This document shows, piece after piece, positions 1 through 10,851 of a DNA stretch of 64,000 nt. How positions within the stretch are numbered: the stretch's first letter is position 1; each line of letters opens with the position of its first letter. The stretch spans positions 95,858,760 through 95,922,759 of the forward strand of contig OX328125.1 in assembly GCA_946811695.1 (NCBI GenBank), in the 5' to 3' direction. The notes under the pieces are model-generated. The model ran no database searches and was not told the origin of the DNA. It saw only the letters and a list, made by a program, of their open reading frames with translations. Made by a program: the position numbers and the translations under genes. Source of the DNA: Gonocerus acuteangulatus. Lineage: Eukaryota; Arthropoda; Insecta; Hemiptera; Coreidae.

Positions 1-33
1 TGTCAGTATGTGTCTAACAGTCAAAGTCTCATT

Positions 34-471
34 TCAACTTGCACAGGTTGGCCTCTGCTTGTTTTCCATTAAATAAGAATGGGTTAGATGGCAGTGGCCA
101 ATACGAAGCCTAGCCAAAATGACCTCTTCACGCCTGATGCGGTGTTCATTTTGCCAGGCTGTCGTAGTGTTGTTAATTACTCGTAATTTTGAGTCTGATC
201 TCTGCCAGTCTAATTCCCATTCTTGGAGGACCTGTGCATGTAATGCTGTACATACGTCTGATGTTGTCAGTATGTTAATGTCTATAGTCTGTCTTTTTGT
301 CGCCTGTTTTGCTGCTAAGTCTATACTGGTGCTTTGTGGTATGTCTTCAATGTCCTGGTAGCCATAGCATCGTGATGAGTTTGTTATGTTCTTGCTGAGT
401 GTACAGGTGTGAGAATATACTTGTAATGATTGGGTTTGTGCTGTAGATGTTTTCCAAGGAGAGAAAAGCAC
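34..471 (-). pseudogene. LINE ORF2 C-terminal part
   Basis: The frame holds the end of the RNase H domain (IDLAAKQATK) and the downstream motif EEVILARLRIGHCHLTHSYL, followed by QRPTC. This block precedes a Cys/His motif in RNase H-bearing LINEs. It follows 347-2119 after a frameshift. A homologous block occurs in this window at 14266-14610 (-) and 47406-47618 (+). Truncated by a stop close to the left edge. Confidence 0.75.
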
Positions 472-2119
472 TCAAAGAATCCATACATATAGTGATTTTG
501 TCTTTTTGTATAGTATTGATGTTTGTCAGTGCTAGTAATATTCCTTGTAATTCGGCTGTGAAGACTGTGCTTTGGTCATGTAATTTGATCTGGTATGTTG
601 TACTGTCTACTGTTGCTGCTGTTCCGGTACCATAGTTTGTTTTGGATCCGTCAGTGTATAGATACATTGTATTTGAGTTCAGTTTTATGATTGAATTAAA
701 TATTTTTTGGTAAAATATTGAAGCCGTCGGGCCAGTTTTTCTGTACTTTGTCAATGTCAAGTCATTTCGTAAGTTCTTTACTCTCCAAGGAGGAATGTTT
801 GAAAATGTATTCGGGTAAATTGGTGTTTGAGATAGTATGGCATATTTTCCATTTTCCTTAATTCTCACCATCAGTGGTTTTGCTTTTGCACGTAATCTAA
901 TGTAGTAATCTAACTTAGCATTGTTCAAAAACTCTTGTACGCATCTGGCCCCGAGACCTGTTGATTTAGCTATAAATCTAGAGCAAATCATTTGCCGTCT
1001 GTATTGTAGAGGAGGTTCACCTGTTATGGCACATAGGCTCTCAGCTGGGCTAGACCTAAAGGCAACAGTAGCTATTCTGAGGCCAGTATTATGGATAGTG
1101 TCGAGGAGTTTTAAAGTGGTTGGGCTGGCAGATGAATAAGCTATGCATCCATAATCCAGAAGAGACCTGGTATACGCACGATAGAATGCAAGCATAGTAC
1201 TTTTGTCAGCACCCCACTTCGTATTACTCAGAATTCTTAGTAAATTCAAAGATTTTTTGCATTTATTAAGAAGTCTTTTCAAATGGGGCAACCACGTGAG
1301 ATGTTTGTCAAATGTCAGTCCTAGAAATGATAGTGTGTCTGTGTAGGTAATCTTTGTGTCGTCAAGTGTTAAGTCGGAGGTTAAGTTTAATCGTCTTTTA
1401 GAGAAGATCATGTATTTAGATTTTTCTTTAGAAAATTTTAACCCTGATTTGCATGACCAATCCTCTAAATTGTGTAATGTCTGTTGAATATCATGTTCTG
1501 CCGTGTCTAGCCTACTGCTTGTACTGTATATGAGGAGGTCATCAGCATACAGGCAATACTTTACTCCTTGGGTAACACAGCTGCTGATAGAGTTAATAGC
1601 AATATTAAATAGCGTTGTCCTCAATACCCCTCCCTGAGGCACTCCATTCTCTTGTAGAAATACATCAGATAAAGCAGCACCTATCCTTACTCGGAATGTT
1701 CGTGAGGAAAGATAATTTTTAAGATATCGTACTATATTTCCTTGTATGCCCCATTCTATCAGCTGTGTTAAGATGAGTCTTCTCCATACAGTGTCGTATG
1801 CTTTTTCTATGTCCAACGACACAGCAATTAACGACTTTTTTTCAAGGAATGCATCAAGAATATCATTCTCTAGACGAGCAATATGGTGCATCGTGGAATG
1901 CTGTGGCCTAAATCCACATTGGTAGTCACATAGAACTTTTTGACTCTCCAAAAACCATAGTATCCTTTTATTGACCATCTTTTCCAGCAGTTTGCTGCTG
2001 CAATTGGTCATAGAAATTGGTCTGAAGCTTGACGCTAATGTTTTATCTTTCCCCGGCTTCAATATTGGAATAACTATAGCCTCATTCCAGGAGAAAGGAT
2101 AGGAGCCGTTCAAAAACAC
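347..2119 (-). pseudogene. LINE ORF2, reverse transcriptase and RNase H
   Basis: This 590-codon frame continues the LINE ORF2 after a frameshift. It shows RT blocks FRPISM, CGFRPQHST, SLDIEKAYDTVW, GVPQGGVLRTTLFN and the catalytic YADD (YCLYADDLLIY, bases about 1536-1560). The thumb region follows, and near residue 490 an RNase H domain with LYTDGSK, TAELQGILLAL, MDSLSAFLSL and LWLPGH. The RNase H is cut by a second frameshift; its last part lies in 34-471. RT copies the element RNA at the nicked target, and RNase H of this group is thought to remove the RNA strand. Family assignment to an I-like clade rests on domain order and motif similarity; a phylogeny would be needed to settle it. Confidence 0.87.
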
Positions 2120-3531
2120 TTCATTAAAATGCTTGAGCAGAGTGACGAGGCCAATGTTAGTAGGTTCTTGTACATGTCATACGTCAGTCCGTCCGGTCCG
2201 GGTGATGTCGAGCATACAGTCTTTAATGCGAGTTTCAGCTCGTTCATAGTAAATGGGTCATTTATACAGTGGTCATTTTTTGTAGTTATGGGAAGTTTTA
2301 TTTTTTCCTCATGGGATTTGTACTGTAAAAACTGATTTGAATAGTTTGCATTACTGGATATAGAAGCAAAAAATTCTCCCATAACAATTCCCATTTCTTT
2401 TTGATCAGTTACAGTTATGTTATTGTTATGTATTTCAGTTATGGGTAGTCTGTACTTCTTGTGTTGTATTTGGTTTATTTTTGTCCATATGTCTTGTCCA
2501 GAAGTCTGTTTGTTTAAACCTGACAAAAAATCTACCCAGCACTTTCTCTTGCTAGTCTTAATGGTCCATTGGGCCTTCGCCTTCTTACGCTTATAGTTCT
2601 GAAGGTTAAAATCTGATGGATTTCTACAAAATAAATTTAGAGCCTTCCTTCTATCTCTAACAGCTGCTCTGCATTCATCATTCCACCATGGGACCGGCCT
2701 TTTTGCGTTCCTGTCAGAAGTCTTTGGAATACTGGCGTCTGCTGCGTTAGTAATTAGTGTTGTAAATTCTTGAATAGTTTTAGTCTGCAAGTTCAGGATT
2801 TTATCAAGAATATATTTTTTAAAACAATCCCAGTCAGCTTTTTTGGTATTAAATCTTGAGATAGTTTTGAATATTGGAGTGTATGAGGAGTTTTTAACAA
2901 TAATGGGAAAGTGATCGCTTCCATAAGAATCTTTGATCACCTCCCATGTAAGGCGAGTGTATATGGATGCGGTGCTTAATGATACGTCTATGTTTGAAAG
3001 TGTTCCTGTTCTTGGGCAAAGATGTGTCTGTGAGTCAGTGTTAAGGGAGATCAAGTCAAACTGTTCAAATATGGTTTGTAATTGAGTTCCTTTGCTATTA
3101 CTGATTGGAGAATTCCACATTAAACTCTGTGCATTCAAGTCCCCTAAAAATAGCAAAGAAGTAGGTAGTTGTGTCAGTAAGTCGTTCAGTCCTAGAACAT
3201 CTATAGGTTCCCTTGGTGGATGATATACAGAGCAGATTGTTATTGGGAAAGGAAGGTGTATCGAGACAGCCACAGCTTGGATTGTCATCCTGAGTTGGAT
3301 GGGTTTACTATGGACGCTGTCAGCTACTAATATCGCTACTCCACCACATGCTTTGCCTCCCAGGGAATAGTCTCTCCTATAGATAGAGTAGCCGTGTATG
3401 CTGATTTCCTTACCCTGTTTGAGATGTGTTTCTTTTAGTGCTATTGCTTGTATAGGTAACTGACTCAGCAGCAACTTTAAGTCTCCTATATGCCTTTGCA
3501 TTCCATTAATATTCCACTGCAATACAGACAT
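2110..3531 (-). pseudogene. LINE ORF2, endonuclease and start of reverse transcriptase
   Basis: This 473-codon frame starts with MSVLQWNINGMQ, the usual first strand of an exonuclease-endonuclease-phosphatase (APE-like) domain. It continues with a KETHL motif near residue 34, the FLGDLNAQ motif near residue 145, and SDHFPIIV near residue 210, all expected catalytic blocks of a LINE endonuclease that nicks target DNA. The last third is the linker and first RT block, with SPGPDGLTYDMYKN. It ends at a frameshift; the next frame (347-2119) continues the same protein after about three residues of overlap. The start is the first methionine before the WNINGM motif. The copy is a decayed genomic insertion, not a host gene. 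Confidence 0.85.
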
Positions 3532-4470
3532 GGGTTAAGAGTTGTGCTAGAAATATATCCAATATCGCAAGATTGGGATGCACTACAGACAGACTATTTG
3601 ATTCCATCAACGAAAGGTTGTGCAAACGTGAAAATGAGATCATAAATGTATGATCTGGTTCAGAGTTTATGAAAAGAAGTCTATAGATCTTACAGAGACA
3701 ATTGCAATTGTGTTTTGTAAGATAGTTGAGAAATAAACTCAGAGAACATTTGACCAACAAAAATATTTGATTTGTAACCATAATGTTTTCGAAGGTCAAG
3801 TAATACTTTAAATTCGTTATTAAAACTTTTAAAACACAGACTATTGTTTTTAAAAGAGACACTATTACGCTTTCCCGCACCTCAGGAAAGAGGAAAATGG
3901 AAAAATAACGTAAGACAGAATAAGAAAAGAACAGTGACATATGGAATTAAAATAAAATAAAGTAAAATACAATTGAATAAGGAAAGTAAAGTAATAAATT
4001 AATTGTCTGAGTCAAGTCCTACCGTTTTCTGGATTTAGTACTTTCTTGTCGTTTGTCAGTCTGTACTTTCTTCGATTTCGAGTTCGAGATCCAGGAGGTT
4101 CGGAGTTTTCATCTTTCTCCTGGCAATTAATTCCATGTTCTTCATGTTTGTCTTCAATTTTTTGATCTTCTGATAATCTTTTTTCTAATCTCGCATTCCT
4201 GTGCATAAACTGAGCAGAGCTTTGCTGTTGTTCTGTGTTCTCCTCCACACAGGCAGCATTTTGTTCTTTTCAAGAACAAGATGACATAAATAGAAACTCC
4301 AGAAAATAATCCTGGAAGAAAATTGAAAAGGATTGACTAGGAGTTGGATTCACGTCATTGAGGTATCATCAAAAATACCCTACAATTCTCTACAATTTCC
4401 GAGAAAGTTATTTTATACTAAGAGCTTCGCATGTATGACAATAAGCCTTAATAAAAGTTATAAATACATA
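3532..4470. other. Upstream of LINE ORF2; possible ORF1 remnant
   Basis: No recognisable domain. A 78-codon minus frame at 4012-4248 is rich in Glu, Lys, Arg and Asn (SRTRNRRKYRL near its end) and could be a remnant of the basic C-terminus of a LINE ORF1, which would be expected just upstream of ORF2. This is weak. The rest is AT-rich with frequent stops. Confidence 0.25.
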
Positions 4471-4857
4471 CAGTTAGTGTAAAAAGTATTGGAACACCCA
4501 TGAATATTTTATTTTTTTAACATTTGCGACTAAAATAATGGTGCTTTAGGTAAATAGAAGGCATCAATAACACTGTGATAACCTATATTTTAAATATTCC
4601 CTGAAAATCAACATCAAACAATGGTATTTCTTTTATTTATTAACATTTTAACAATAAAATGCAATATTCTATGCGTAAAAAGTATTGGAACACCTCATTT
4701 CTTTAATATTGCAGCTGGAATTTGGAAGGGATTAAATCCATATTGTCGGTGAACTTTGTCCGGCAGTATGACCCGGTGTCTTATGTGTTTGAATCAGTTA
4801 GTTTTAATTCAAATTTTTGACATTGGCCAGAAAGGAAGATAAATCTCTGTTGGAATG

Positions 4858-5375
4858 CAAAAAATTATAATCACGCTTCATAATGAGCGCAAATGCTTGC
4901 GAGAAATTTGAAAAATTGTAAACCTCAGCCATGTATCCCTATAAAATATATTAAATCGGTATTGTACAACCAACTCTTAGGCAGCAAAACATCGCATCAG
5001 GAGACCGAAGAGTCTCAATGTATGCGATGAAAGATCAAAACCACGGCAGAATGCGCTGAAACGTGCGACTGAAATCTCGAGGATCATCTGATGGGACATA
5101 AGTAGCAGTACAGTAAGAAACGATTTCAGGAAAAATTAATTATTCGGTCAAACAGTAACAATTTTTGTAAGTTACGTTAACAAATGGAAAATACTTCGCT
5201 ATGCAAAATAAAGTGTTAACCATCCTGCTGAATACTGGCAGTGGATTTAATTTTTTTATGAGTGCAAAATAGAACTTTTTAGCCAATGAAGTTGACAAAA
5301 TGTGTGGAGGAAAGCGAATGAAGAGCTAAAATCTCGGGGCTTGGTGTCAACAGTCAAATATGAGTAAGGGTTTGG
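4858..5375 (+). pseudogene. Tc1-type transposase relic (left arm plus centre)
   Basis: Plus-strand translation, broken by stops and frameshifts, reads MQKIIITLHNERKCLREI followed by KIVNLSH, like the first helix-turn-helix of Tc1 transposases. Further on are RRPKSLN and SATEIS-like segments of the second DNA-binding half. Around 5225-5275 comes FFYECKIELF, corresponding to the IFSDESKFNLF block that bears the first catalytic Asp; here the acidic position reads E/C, so the site is lost. Around 5300-5360 is VWRKANEELKSRGLVSTVKY, the block before the GGGSVMVWG motif. Homology is inferred from recalled family motifs. The right arm repeats only the N-terminal portion, on the minus strand. Confidence 0.7.
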
Positions 5376-5404
5376 GGATGTTCCCCGTGTAATCAATTTT
5401 TTCT

Positions 5405-5830
5405 GAGATCGTTTCTTCCTGTTCTGCTAGTTATGTCCCGTCAGATGATACTCAAGATTTTAGTCACAAGTTTTGGTGCATTCTGCCGTGGTTTTGTCTG
5501 TGATTTTCCTAAAATTGATCATTCATCATATACATTGAGACTCTTCGGTCTCCTGATGCAATGTTTTGCTGCCTAAGAGTTGGTTGCACTATACTGATTT
5601 TAAATATTTGATTAGGATACATGGCTAAGGTTTTCAATTTTTCAAATTTATTGCAAGCATTTGCGCTCATTATGAAGCGTAATTACAAGTTTTTGCATTC
5701 CCACAGAATTTATCTTCCTTTCTGGCAAATGTCCAAAAATTGAATTATAACTAACTGATTCAAACTCATAAGACACCGGGTCATACTGCCGGACAAAGTT
5801 CACCGACAATATGGTTTTAATCCCTTCCAA
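5405..5830 (-). pseudogene. Inverted copy of Tc1 transposase N-terminus (right arm)
   Basis: The minus strand repeats the DNA-binding N-terminus found at 4858-5130 on the plus strand: MQKLVITLHNERKCLQ at about 5650-5700, then the segment that pairs with bases 4981-5110. An open stretch (5648-5830) just upstream is the translated inner half of the terminal repeat. This is a duplicated, inverted 5' end of the element rather than a second gene. Confidence 0.65.
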
Positions 5831-6082
5831 AGTCCAGCTGCAATAGTAAAGAAATGAGGTGTTCCGATACTTTTTACGCGTAGAATATTACATTTTATTG
5901 TTAAAAAGTAAATAACTGACATAAATACCATTGATTGATGTTGTTTTTCAGGGAATATTTAAAATATAGCTTATTACCATGTTATTGGTGCTTTCTATTT
6001 ACCTAAAGCACCACTATTTGCGTCGCAAATGTTACAAAAGTAAAATATTCATGGGTGTTCCAATACTTTTACACTAGCTGTA

Positions 6083-6650
6083 TATCTTTTATATGACTTT
6101 CATTAGATGTTAACATTATGTTACATTTTGATTTAACAATGAAGTGTACACATTTTTAATGGATCAACACGTTAATGAATAATTGTTTTAACCTGTAAAC
6201 GATAACAGCCCTCAAAAACTCTGGCAGGTATCGTGTTAACAGACACACACACACACACATAAATATATTATTTCTTCTTGGGGATGATCCAAGATCTTTG
6301 TTGTTGAGGCGAGAGGTCTTTGTAACAAGGAATGCCCTTGAAAAGGAGAAAAAAGGGCACAAAACATGTCAGGCGTAAATAATAAATAAAGTGGTTACAA
6401 ATATAAGGCTTCTGCTTTACCAACCCCAAGCTTTCAATTGAGTAATTTTTTTTTCTTCTGTGTTTAGCCCTCTTCCCACAAGGCGTTTTTCAGTACACAT
6501 ACCACAAGGTAATGTGATGCAAGGATACAAAACCTAGTATGAAAAATCTGTTAATTTTCCAAATAACTATGTTACTTGGGTAGAAATGAATGCAAGTTTA
6601 ATAAAAGAAAGGAATAGTTATTATAAATATATTTATAATTAATTATAACA
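6083..6650. repeat. Repeat-rich stretch with (AC)n and a decayed hammerhead-type sequence
   Basis: An (AC)n tract lies at 6241-6260. From about 6262 the sequence AATATATTATTTCTTCTTGG resembles the flank of the hammerhead element at 57.28 kb. At 6338-6382 the plus strand reads CTTGAAA, a GC-containing segment, AAAAC, then ATGTCAGGC. This matches the hammerhead core at 57.4 kb (CTGAAGA / GAAAC / ATGTCGGG) with several changes, so it is a dead relative. No gene seen. Confidence 0.45.
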
Positions 6651-6689
6651 ATTTTAAAAAATATATTTTCGCAAAATAATATAATTTTT

Positions 6690-6930
6690 TTTTTCGGCTG
6701 GCAGGATGGACATATTACTCTTTTGTGTACACCACAAATACTTTTTTTGCACTGAAGACATGTTAAGTAATCCTCTCCTGTTCTTTTTCCGTCCATTGAT
6801 GGAATTTTTTCCTAGTCGTTCTGAATTTGAAGGAGTTGGTAGTGGCAGTGTATGTTCAGATGTTTCTGTAACTAGGTTACTGCAGATTTCATCTTGAAGT
6901 GTTTTGGGAATTAGGAGATTTTTCAACCTT
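6690..6930 (-). pseudogene. piggyBac-type transposase C-terminus (cysteine-rich domain), fragment
   Basis: The minus strand encodes SNSERLGKNS and then, after a frameshift near 6800, DGKRTGEDYLTCLQCKKSIC followed by GVHKRVICPSC. The CxxC...CxxH...CxxC pattern near the end of a frame is the C-terminal zinc-binding domain of piggyBac-like transposases, which contacts the transposon ends. The rest of the transposase is missing. A second, different piggyBac C-terminus lies at 22.2-22.4 kb. Host domesticated versions exist, but the frameshift makes a relic more likely. Confidence 0.6.
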
Positions 6931-7078
6931 TCATTCGTGTAAGCTGTTAGTAAAGAGAAAGCATTTCTTCAAAAAGACTTTGGTTTCACTACTCGTTTTG
7001 CCACTTTTAAATTCGTCATCGGTTCCTTCAGCGTCTTACCAGGCCAGTTCTTGTCCCGACAATAACTTACCATATTAA

Positions 7079-7710
7079 CCTTTTGCGATGTGAAGTGGGC
7101 TAGCTGCCTATTCCCTCCACAGGCGGACCAAACTCCCTCTCCTAGAGCAGCCGTACACACCCGTACTTTTTTTTTTTTTTTTTACTTAGGTGCTTATTAC
7201 TAATCATCATTTTCATGTTTATCTTACATGAATGACGACGTGTATTACTTGAAATGATTTATTTTCTACAATTGAGGTATGCAGTAAACTTACAATAACC
7301 CTTTAAAACAAAGTTTACTTACTTTTTTTCCCCATATTTCTCTTTCTAGCTCATTCCGAAACCACTGCTTGTTTTTAGACGTGATTTATAATTGTAGGAA
7401 TGACAATGTTTTTTATTTAATATTATAATAACCTACTCCTTTATTATTTACAGTTTCGTTAAAAAAATTCCCTAAGAACATTTATACCGAGCACACGTCT
7501 CACAGACGTATGTTACTTATCAGGTTCAAAATTTGTATTTTACCAGTTAAGGATTAAACCAGCAATTGTCCTCCATCCCACCTAGAGCACTCTCTACAAG
7601 CTCAAGGATAAAGAGGGCTCGCAATCAAGAGCTCTGGCGAGAATACTCAGGCGTCACCTCTGAGGAACATCTTTCCCCGGCGAATATTCTCGGGCTTCGC
7701 ATCGAAAGGG
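7079..7710. mobile_element. Possible TTAA-flanked piggyBac-like MITE
   Basis: TTAA occurs at 7075-7078 and 7711-7714. The left end reads CCTTTTGCGATGTGAAG and the inverted right end CCCTTTCGATGCGAAG, similar but not identical. Near the right end, GAGAATACT and its near-inverse GAATATTCTC form a subterminal inverted repeat. A poly(T) tract lies at 7166-7183. No coding potential. The pairing of these two ends is inferred. Confidence 0.4.
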
Positions 7711-8011
7711 TTAACGTATTAAACAACGGTAAATAGTCATGAAATAACTCCTTGAGGTATACATAAACGATGAAAAAGTCTCACATTATACCACAAGGCG
7801 ACAATCCGTCACTGAATCTCAGTTTTCCACAGATGTACAAAAATTACGATAAAGAATAAAGGCCAGTGACTTAGTTTGCCAGTTTGTTGTCTAGAAGACT
7901 ACTGATAGACAGGGTAATTCAAGGTTACATTCCTCAACCTATGCCCAGATAATCACCGTACCAGAAATGAAACAGAAGGTGTCGTATTCGACACCTACTT
8001 GTTGAAGGAGG

Positions 8012-8092
8012 GTTAATGGCGTATCAACAAGTGGGCTATTAATGCGGGGCTATCTAGAGGTTGCCACACTTTTATAATGCCAACACCATGAG
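8012..8092 (-). repeat. 3' tail of 5S-type SINE (or shared LINE 3' end)
   Basis: On the minus strand this reads TGTTGGCATTATAAAAG, GGCAACC, TAATAGCCCA and GTTGATACGCC. It matches the part of the 5S-derived SINEs at 10.02, 38.57 and 50.76 kb that follows the 5S-like head. It directly follows the decayed CR1-like LINE at 8100-9050 on the same strand, so it may be that LINE's own 3' end. Confidence 0.6.
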
Positions 8093-8099
8093 GCCAATA

Positions 8100-9050
8100 T
8101 GAACAATGCACATCTCGAGTTCCTTTTCTAAAGCTTTACTTGCAGCAAACTTCTCATATTTCAAGAAATAAAAAGTGTTGGAAGTGTCGGGATTTAAAGG
8201 TTTCTAGTTTGGTAGAATGGGGGGCAGACAGAGGTAAGGAATTCCATAGTGAGGTGACACGGGTGACAAATGATTTTTTGAATAATGCAGTACGGTGGGA
8301 AGGAATATAAAAATTGGAAGGACAAGATTGGGTGTTACAGGAATGAGGATTTAAATTTATGTCATTGAAATATATAAGAAGGTCTTGGCATTGAATTATT
8401 TCGTAAAGGACTGATCCGAGGAGGTAGTGTCAACGATAAAGAGAGAATAGCCAATTTAGCTCTTGGTAGAAATGTGATATGTGGGAGTGTCTGGGGATAC
8501 TGAGGGTAAAACAACTGAAACAATTGATGAGATGTTTGAGTTTTGCCTGGAGATGGCCAGAAAGTCCACCAATATACCAAACAACCATAGTCATACTGGG
8601 GGAATGAAAGTGAGGTTACAAGAAGTTGTTGGCAGGAGATGACGGGAGAGGTTGAGCTGTCTGAGGAGAACTATGGATCAATGGGAAATATGATTTTTCC
8701 AGGATAGTTTTTGATCAAATATGATTCCAAGGTTTTTTAACTGATTTACAATATTTTGTGGGTATGCGGTTGAGATAAAGGGCTGGAAAAGGGGAGATGG
8801 AACTTATGAGGGATTGGGAACCTATAACAATGGCTTTGGATTTATCCGGATTCAGGGAAATCTTTTTAGCTGGGGCCCAAGCATTGATTTATTAAGATCT
8901 ACTTGCAGCTTGTCTACTGCATCTCGTAGGAAAGAGGACTTAAAGGGTAGGTAGATCTGGGTATCGTCAGCTTAAAGATGGAACTTGAAATGAACTATGG
9001 AAAGAGAAAGATCATTGATGTAAACAGAAAATAAAATAAGAGGTAGAGGG
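8100..9050 (-). pseudogene. CR1/L2-group LINE reverse transcriptase, decayed
   Basis: Minus-strand translation with several frameshifts gives LILFSVYINDLSLS (9005-9045), then ADDTQIYLPFKSSFLRDAVD (about 8913-8972), then LNPDKSKAIVIGS, and towards the 3' end WNSLPL. YINDL followed by FHLYADDTQIYL is characteristic of RTs of the CR1/L2/Crack-type LINEs. Only RT blocks 4 onward are left, so the copy is 5' truncated. The first Tyr of YADD is replaced by a stop. The 3' end runs into the SINE-like tail at 8012-8092. Confidence 0.65.
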
Positions 9051-10020
9051 GTTGCTGTCGGAGATGACAGTTTGGACAGAATACGGACAGAACCCAACCC
9101 CTAATGAACCGATTCAGTTTATTTTTAAAATGAATCTTAACATTAAGATACCCACAGCTTATATAGAATTTCATTACAATATACCATTCCTTCGGTAGGG
9201 GGGGGGGGAGGTAGTATGATGTAGAGATTACTTAAATTTTTGTTAAATTAGTGTTTGTCAAATAAGGGAATATGGTGTAGATGTGATTTTCTTTCAGACT
9301 TGTGGGATGTGTAAATTCTCTCAATAGTTTGGAAAAAAATTATTTAACGCTTGGTCATAGTAATCAAACTTTCACTTGAAAAAGTGAATACTTATATAGT
9401 TTATTATCAGTTTTTGAAATCATGATTCATTCAGAAATACTATGCAAGCAAAAGGTGAAAAGGAATGTTTATCGAAGCAATTTTTTTTTTATTCCTCCTG
9501 TTGGTTATTTATAGTTCTACTTTCTCAGATTGCAAGCTGGAGGTAGCCTAGTCATTGTTTACATAAAACACAAAACCTATCATTCGAGTCATCATTGATT
9601 ATTATTTTAATGGAGGCAGTGTTGCCAACAGTGAGTCATCTGTTAAGATAAGAGGCAGTACTTGGCCTTTTTGGTTTAGGCTTTGTGTCTTCAGTTGCTC
9701 TCTGAGTCTTCCCGAGTAACTTTCACAGCACTTGGGTAGAGCTTCTGCTAACATATAAAAGGTAATTTAAAAATGTGTGTGTATTGTAGTTAATGCAAAT
9801 TATAAATGCTATTTCCTTTTTAGTTTTAAGAAATAGCAAGAAATGAGAGTTTTAGTTTGAAATTTCAGTAAGTTATTTTCTGAAGTGAAAAGTTGTATTC
9901 ATTATTTTAGATGTTATCCTTTTCAATTTTAATCAATAAGGAGGTACTTTAAATGTTTGATCCATAATCAGCCCATTTTTGAAAAAAAAATCGATTGAAA
10001 TTTCATTATTATTAAATTAG
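9051..10020. other. Intergenic, no gene recognised
   Basis: AT-rich with homopolymer runs, including a G-run near 9200 and a T-run near 9481. I see no open frame with recognisable motifs and no clear repeat ends. Confidence 0.5.
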
Positions 10021-10225
10021 ATCCAACGGTCATAGCCAAGTTGAATACATAGGCTCCCATTGATCAATGAAGTTAAGCGTCGGGCGAAGCTAGTACCTGA
10101 ATAGGTGAACGACCATGTGCTGTTGGCATTGTAAAAGGATGGCAACCTGTAGATAGTCCGGCGTTATTAGCCCAATTGTTGATACGTTGTTAGCCGTTTA
10201 AGGCGCAACCATCGGGAAAAAAAAT
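10021..10225 (+). repeat. 5S rRNA-derived SINE (SINE3-like), near full length
   Basis: Bases 10023-10128 align along their whole length with an animal 5S rRNA gene: CCAACGGTCATAGCC at the start, GTTGAATACAT, the internal promoter region GAAGTTAAGC...GGGCG...TAGTACCTG, GGTGAACGACC, and TGTTGGC at the end. A shared tail follows (about 10159-10200: GGCGTTATTAGCCC...GTTGATACG) and then an A-rich stretch at 10216-10225. It is a retroposed SINE and not a 5S gene: it is diverged and carries the tail found in other copies. Confidence 0.8.
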
Positions 10226-10847
10226 TAAAAATCAAGTCATGCAAAAAAAATGACTCCTTATGGTTGCTAAAACACACCCCATATCCCATTTATTGCAAAA
10301 TCAAACTCTTCCATTTTTTTTTTAAACGGCCTGAGCCTGTTGTGCACTACAAGGGTCTTATAGTGTTATATGTGTACTTGAATGCAAACCCGCATGACAC
10401 ACATTTGGGCCGTGATCTTTCACACTGGGATTTCTTACCTGTGTTAGTTGCCTTGCCCTCTGGATTATTTTCTGTATTTATATTAAATTTTATCATTAGC
10501 CCGTTTACTCAAATTAAAATTTTCGTAGACATATTTTTACTCTTTGAGACATTTATAATCACATAAAGCAGCAAGGAAATAAATAAACTGTGATAAAAAC
10601 AATCCGTTCTCCTAGGCCTAAATTAGGATGCGGTTTCTCCCTCTTCCCGGTGTAAATATCCATATTTAATGCATATCCTGTCTCACTACAGCACAAAACC
10701 CATACTTTCATCTAAACAATTATCAATAACATCCTAGCGACATATTCTAGAAAGATAAAGTTACAAGCAATAGTATTTCATATAGATATAAGAATTTTTT
10801 ATGTACACTGTTGAAGCTAGAAGTGCTTCTGTGGAAGGAAATCACTG
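10226..10847. other. Intergenic, no gene recognised
   Basis: A 100-codon plus frame at 10264-10566 has no motif I recognise and an average composition. I regard it as chance. No repeat ends identified. Confidence 0.4.
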
Positions 10848-10851
10848 TTAA

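Larger units (their letters stand above)
1..3560 (-). mobile_element. I-clade-like LINE, 5' part to RNase H, running off the left edge
   Basis: Minus-strand translation gives, in order, an APE-type endonuclease, a reverse transcriptase, an RNase H and a C-terminal segment with the LARLRIGH motif. That order is typical of non-LTR elements with RNase H, such as the I and Nimb groups (established knowledge). The frame shifts near 2115 and near 350-470, so the copy is dead. Its 3' end lies beyond base 1. The 5' boundary is uncertain: the endonuclease frame opens at 3531 and what lies upstream is not clearly ORF1. Confidence 0.85.
4471..6080. mobile_element. Palindromic Tc1-family element with TA target duplication
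   Basis: A 1610-bp element bounded by TA (4469-4470 and 6081-6082). It begins CAGTTAGTGTAAAAAGTATT and ends with its inverse (AATACTTTTACACTAGCTG). The two arms, about 4471-5130 and 5405-6080, are inverted copies of each other over more than 600 bp. The middle, about 5131-5400, is single copy. Each arm carries the terminal motif TAAAAAGTATTGGAACACC and a second direct copy about 200 bp inside (4675-4697; inverse at 5860-5882, slightly diverged), which resembles the IR/DR ends of Tc1-type transposons. Both arms also contain relics of the transposase N-terminus. The centre has part of the catalytic domain. Confidence 0.85.

Noticed and set aside
3506..3940. 144-codon minus frame overlapping the LINE ORF2 start
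   Set aside because: Hydrophobic, without domain motifs, in a different frame; likely chance.
10023..10128. Possible functional 5S rRNA gene
   Set aside because: Diverged from 5S at many sites, followed by a SINE tail and A-rich end, and two sister copies with the same tail exist.
10264..10566. 100-codon plus frame
   Set aside because: No motif, no splice or start context, average composition.
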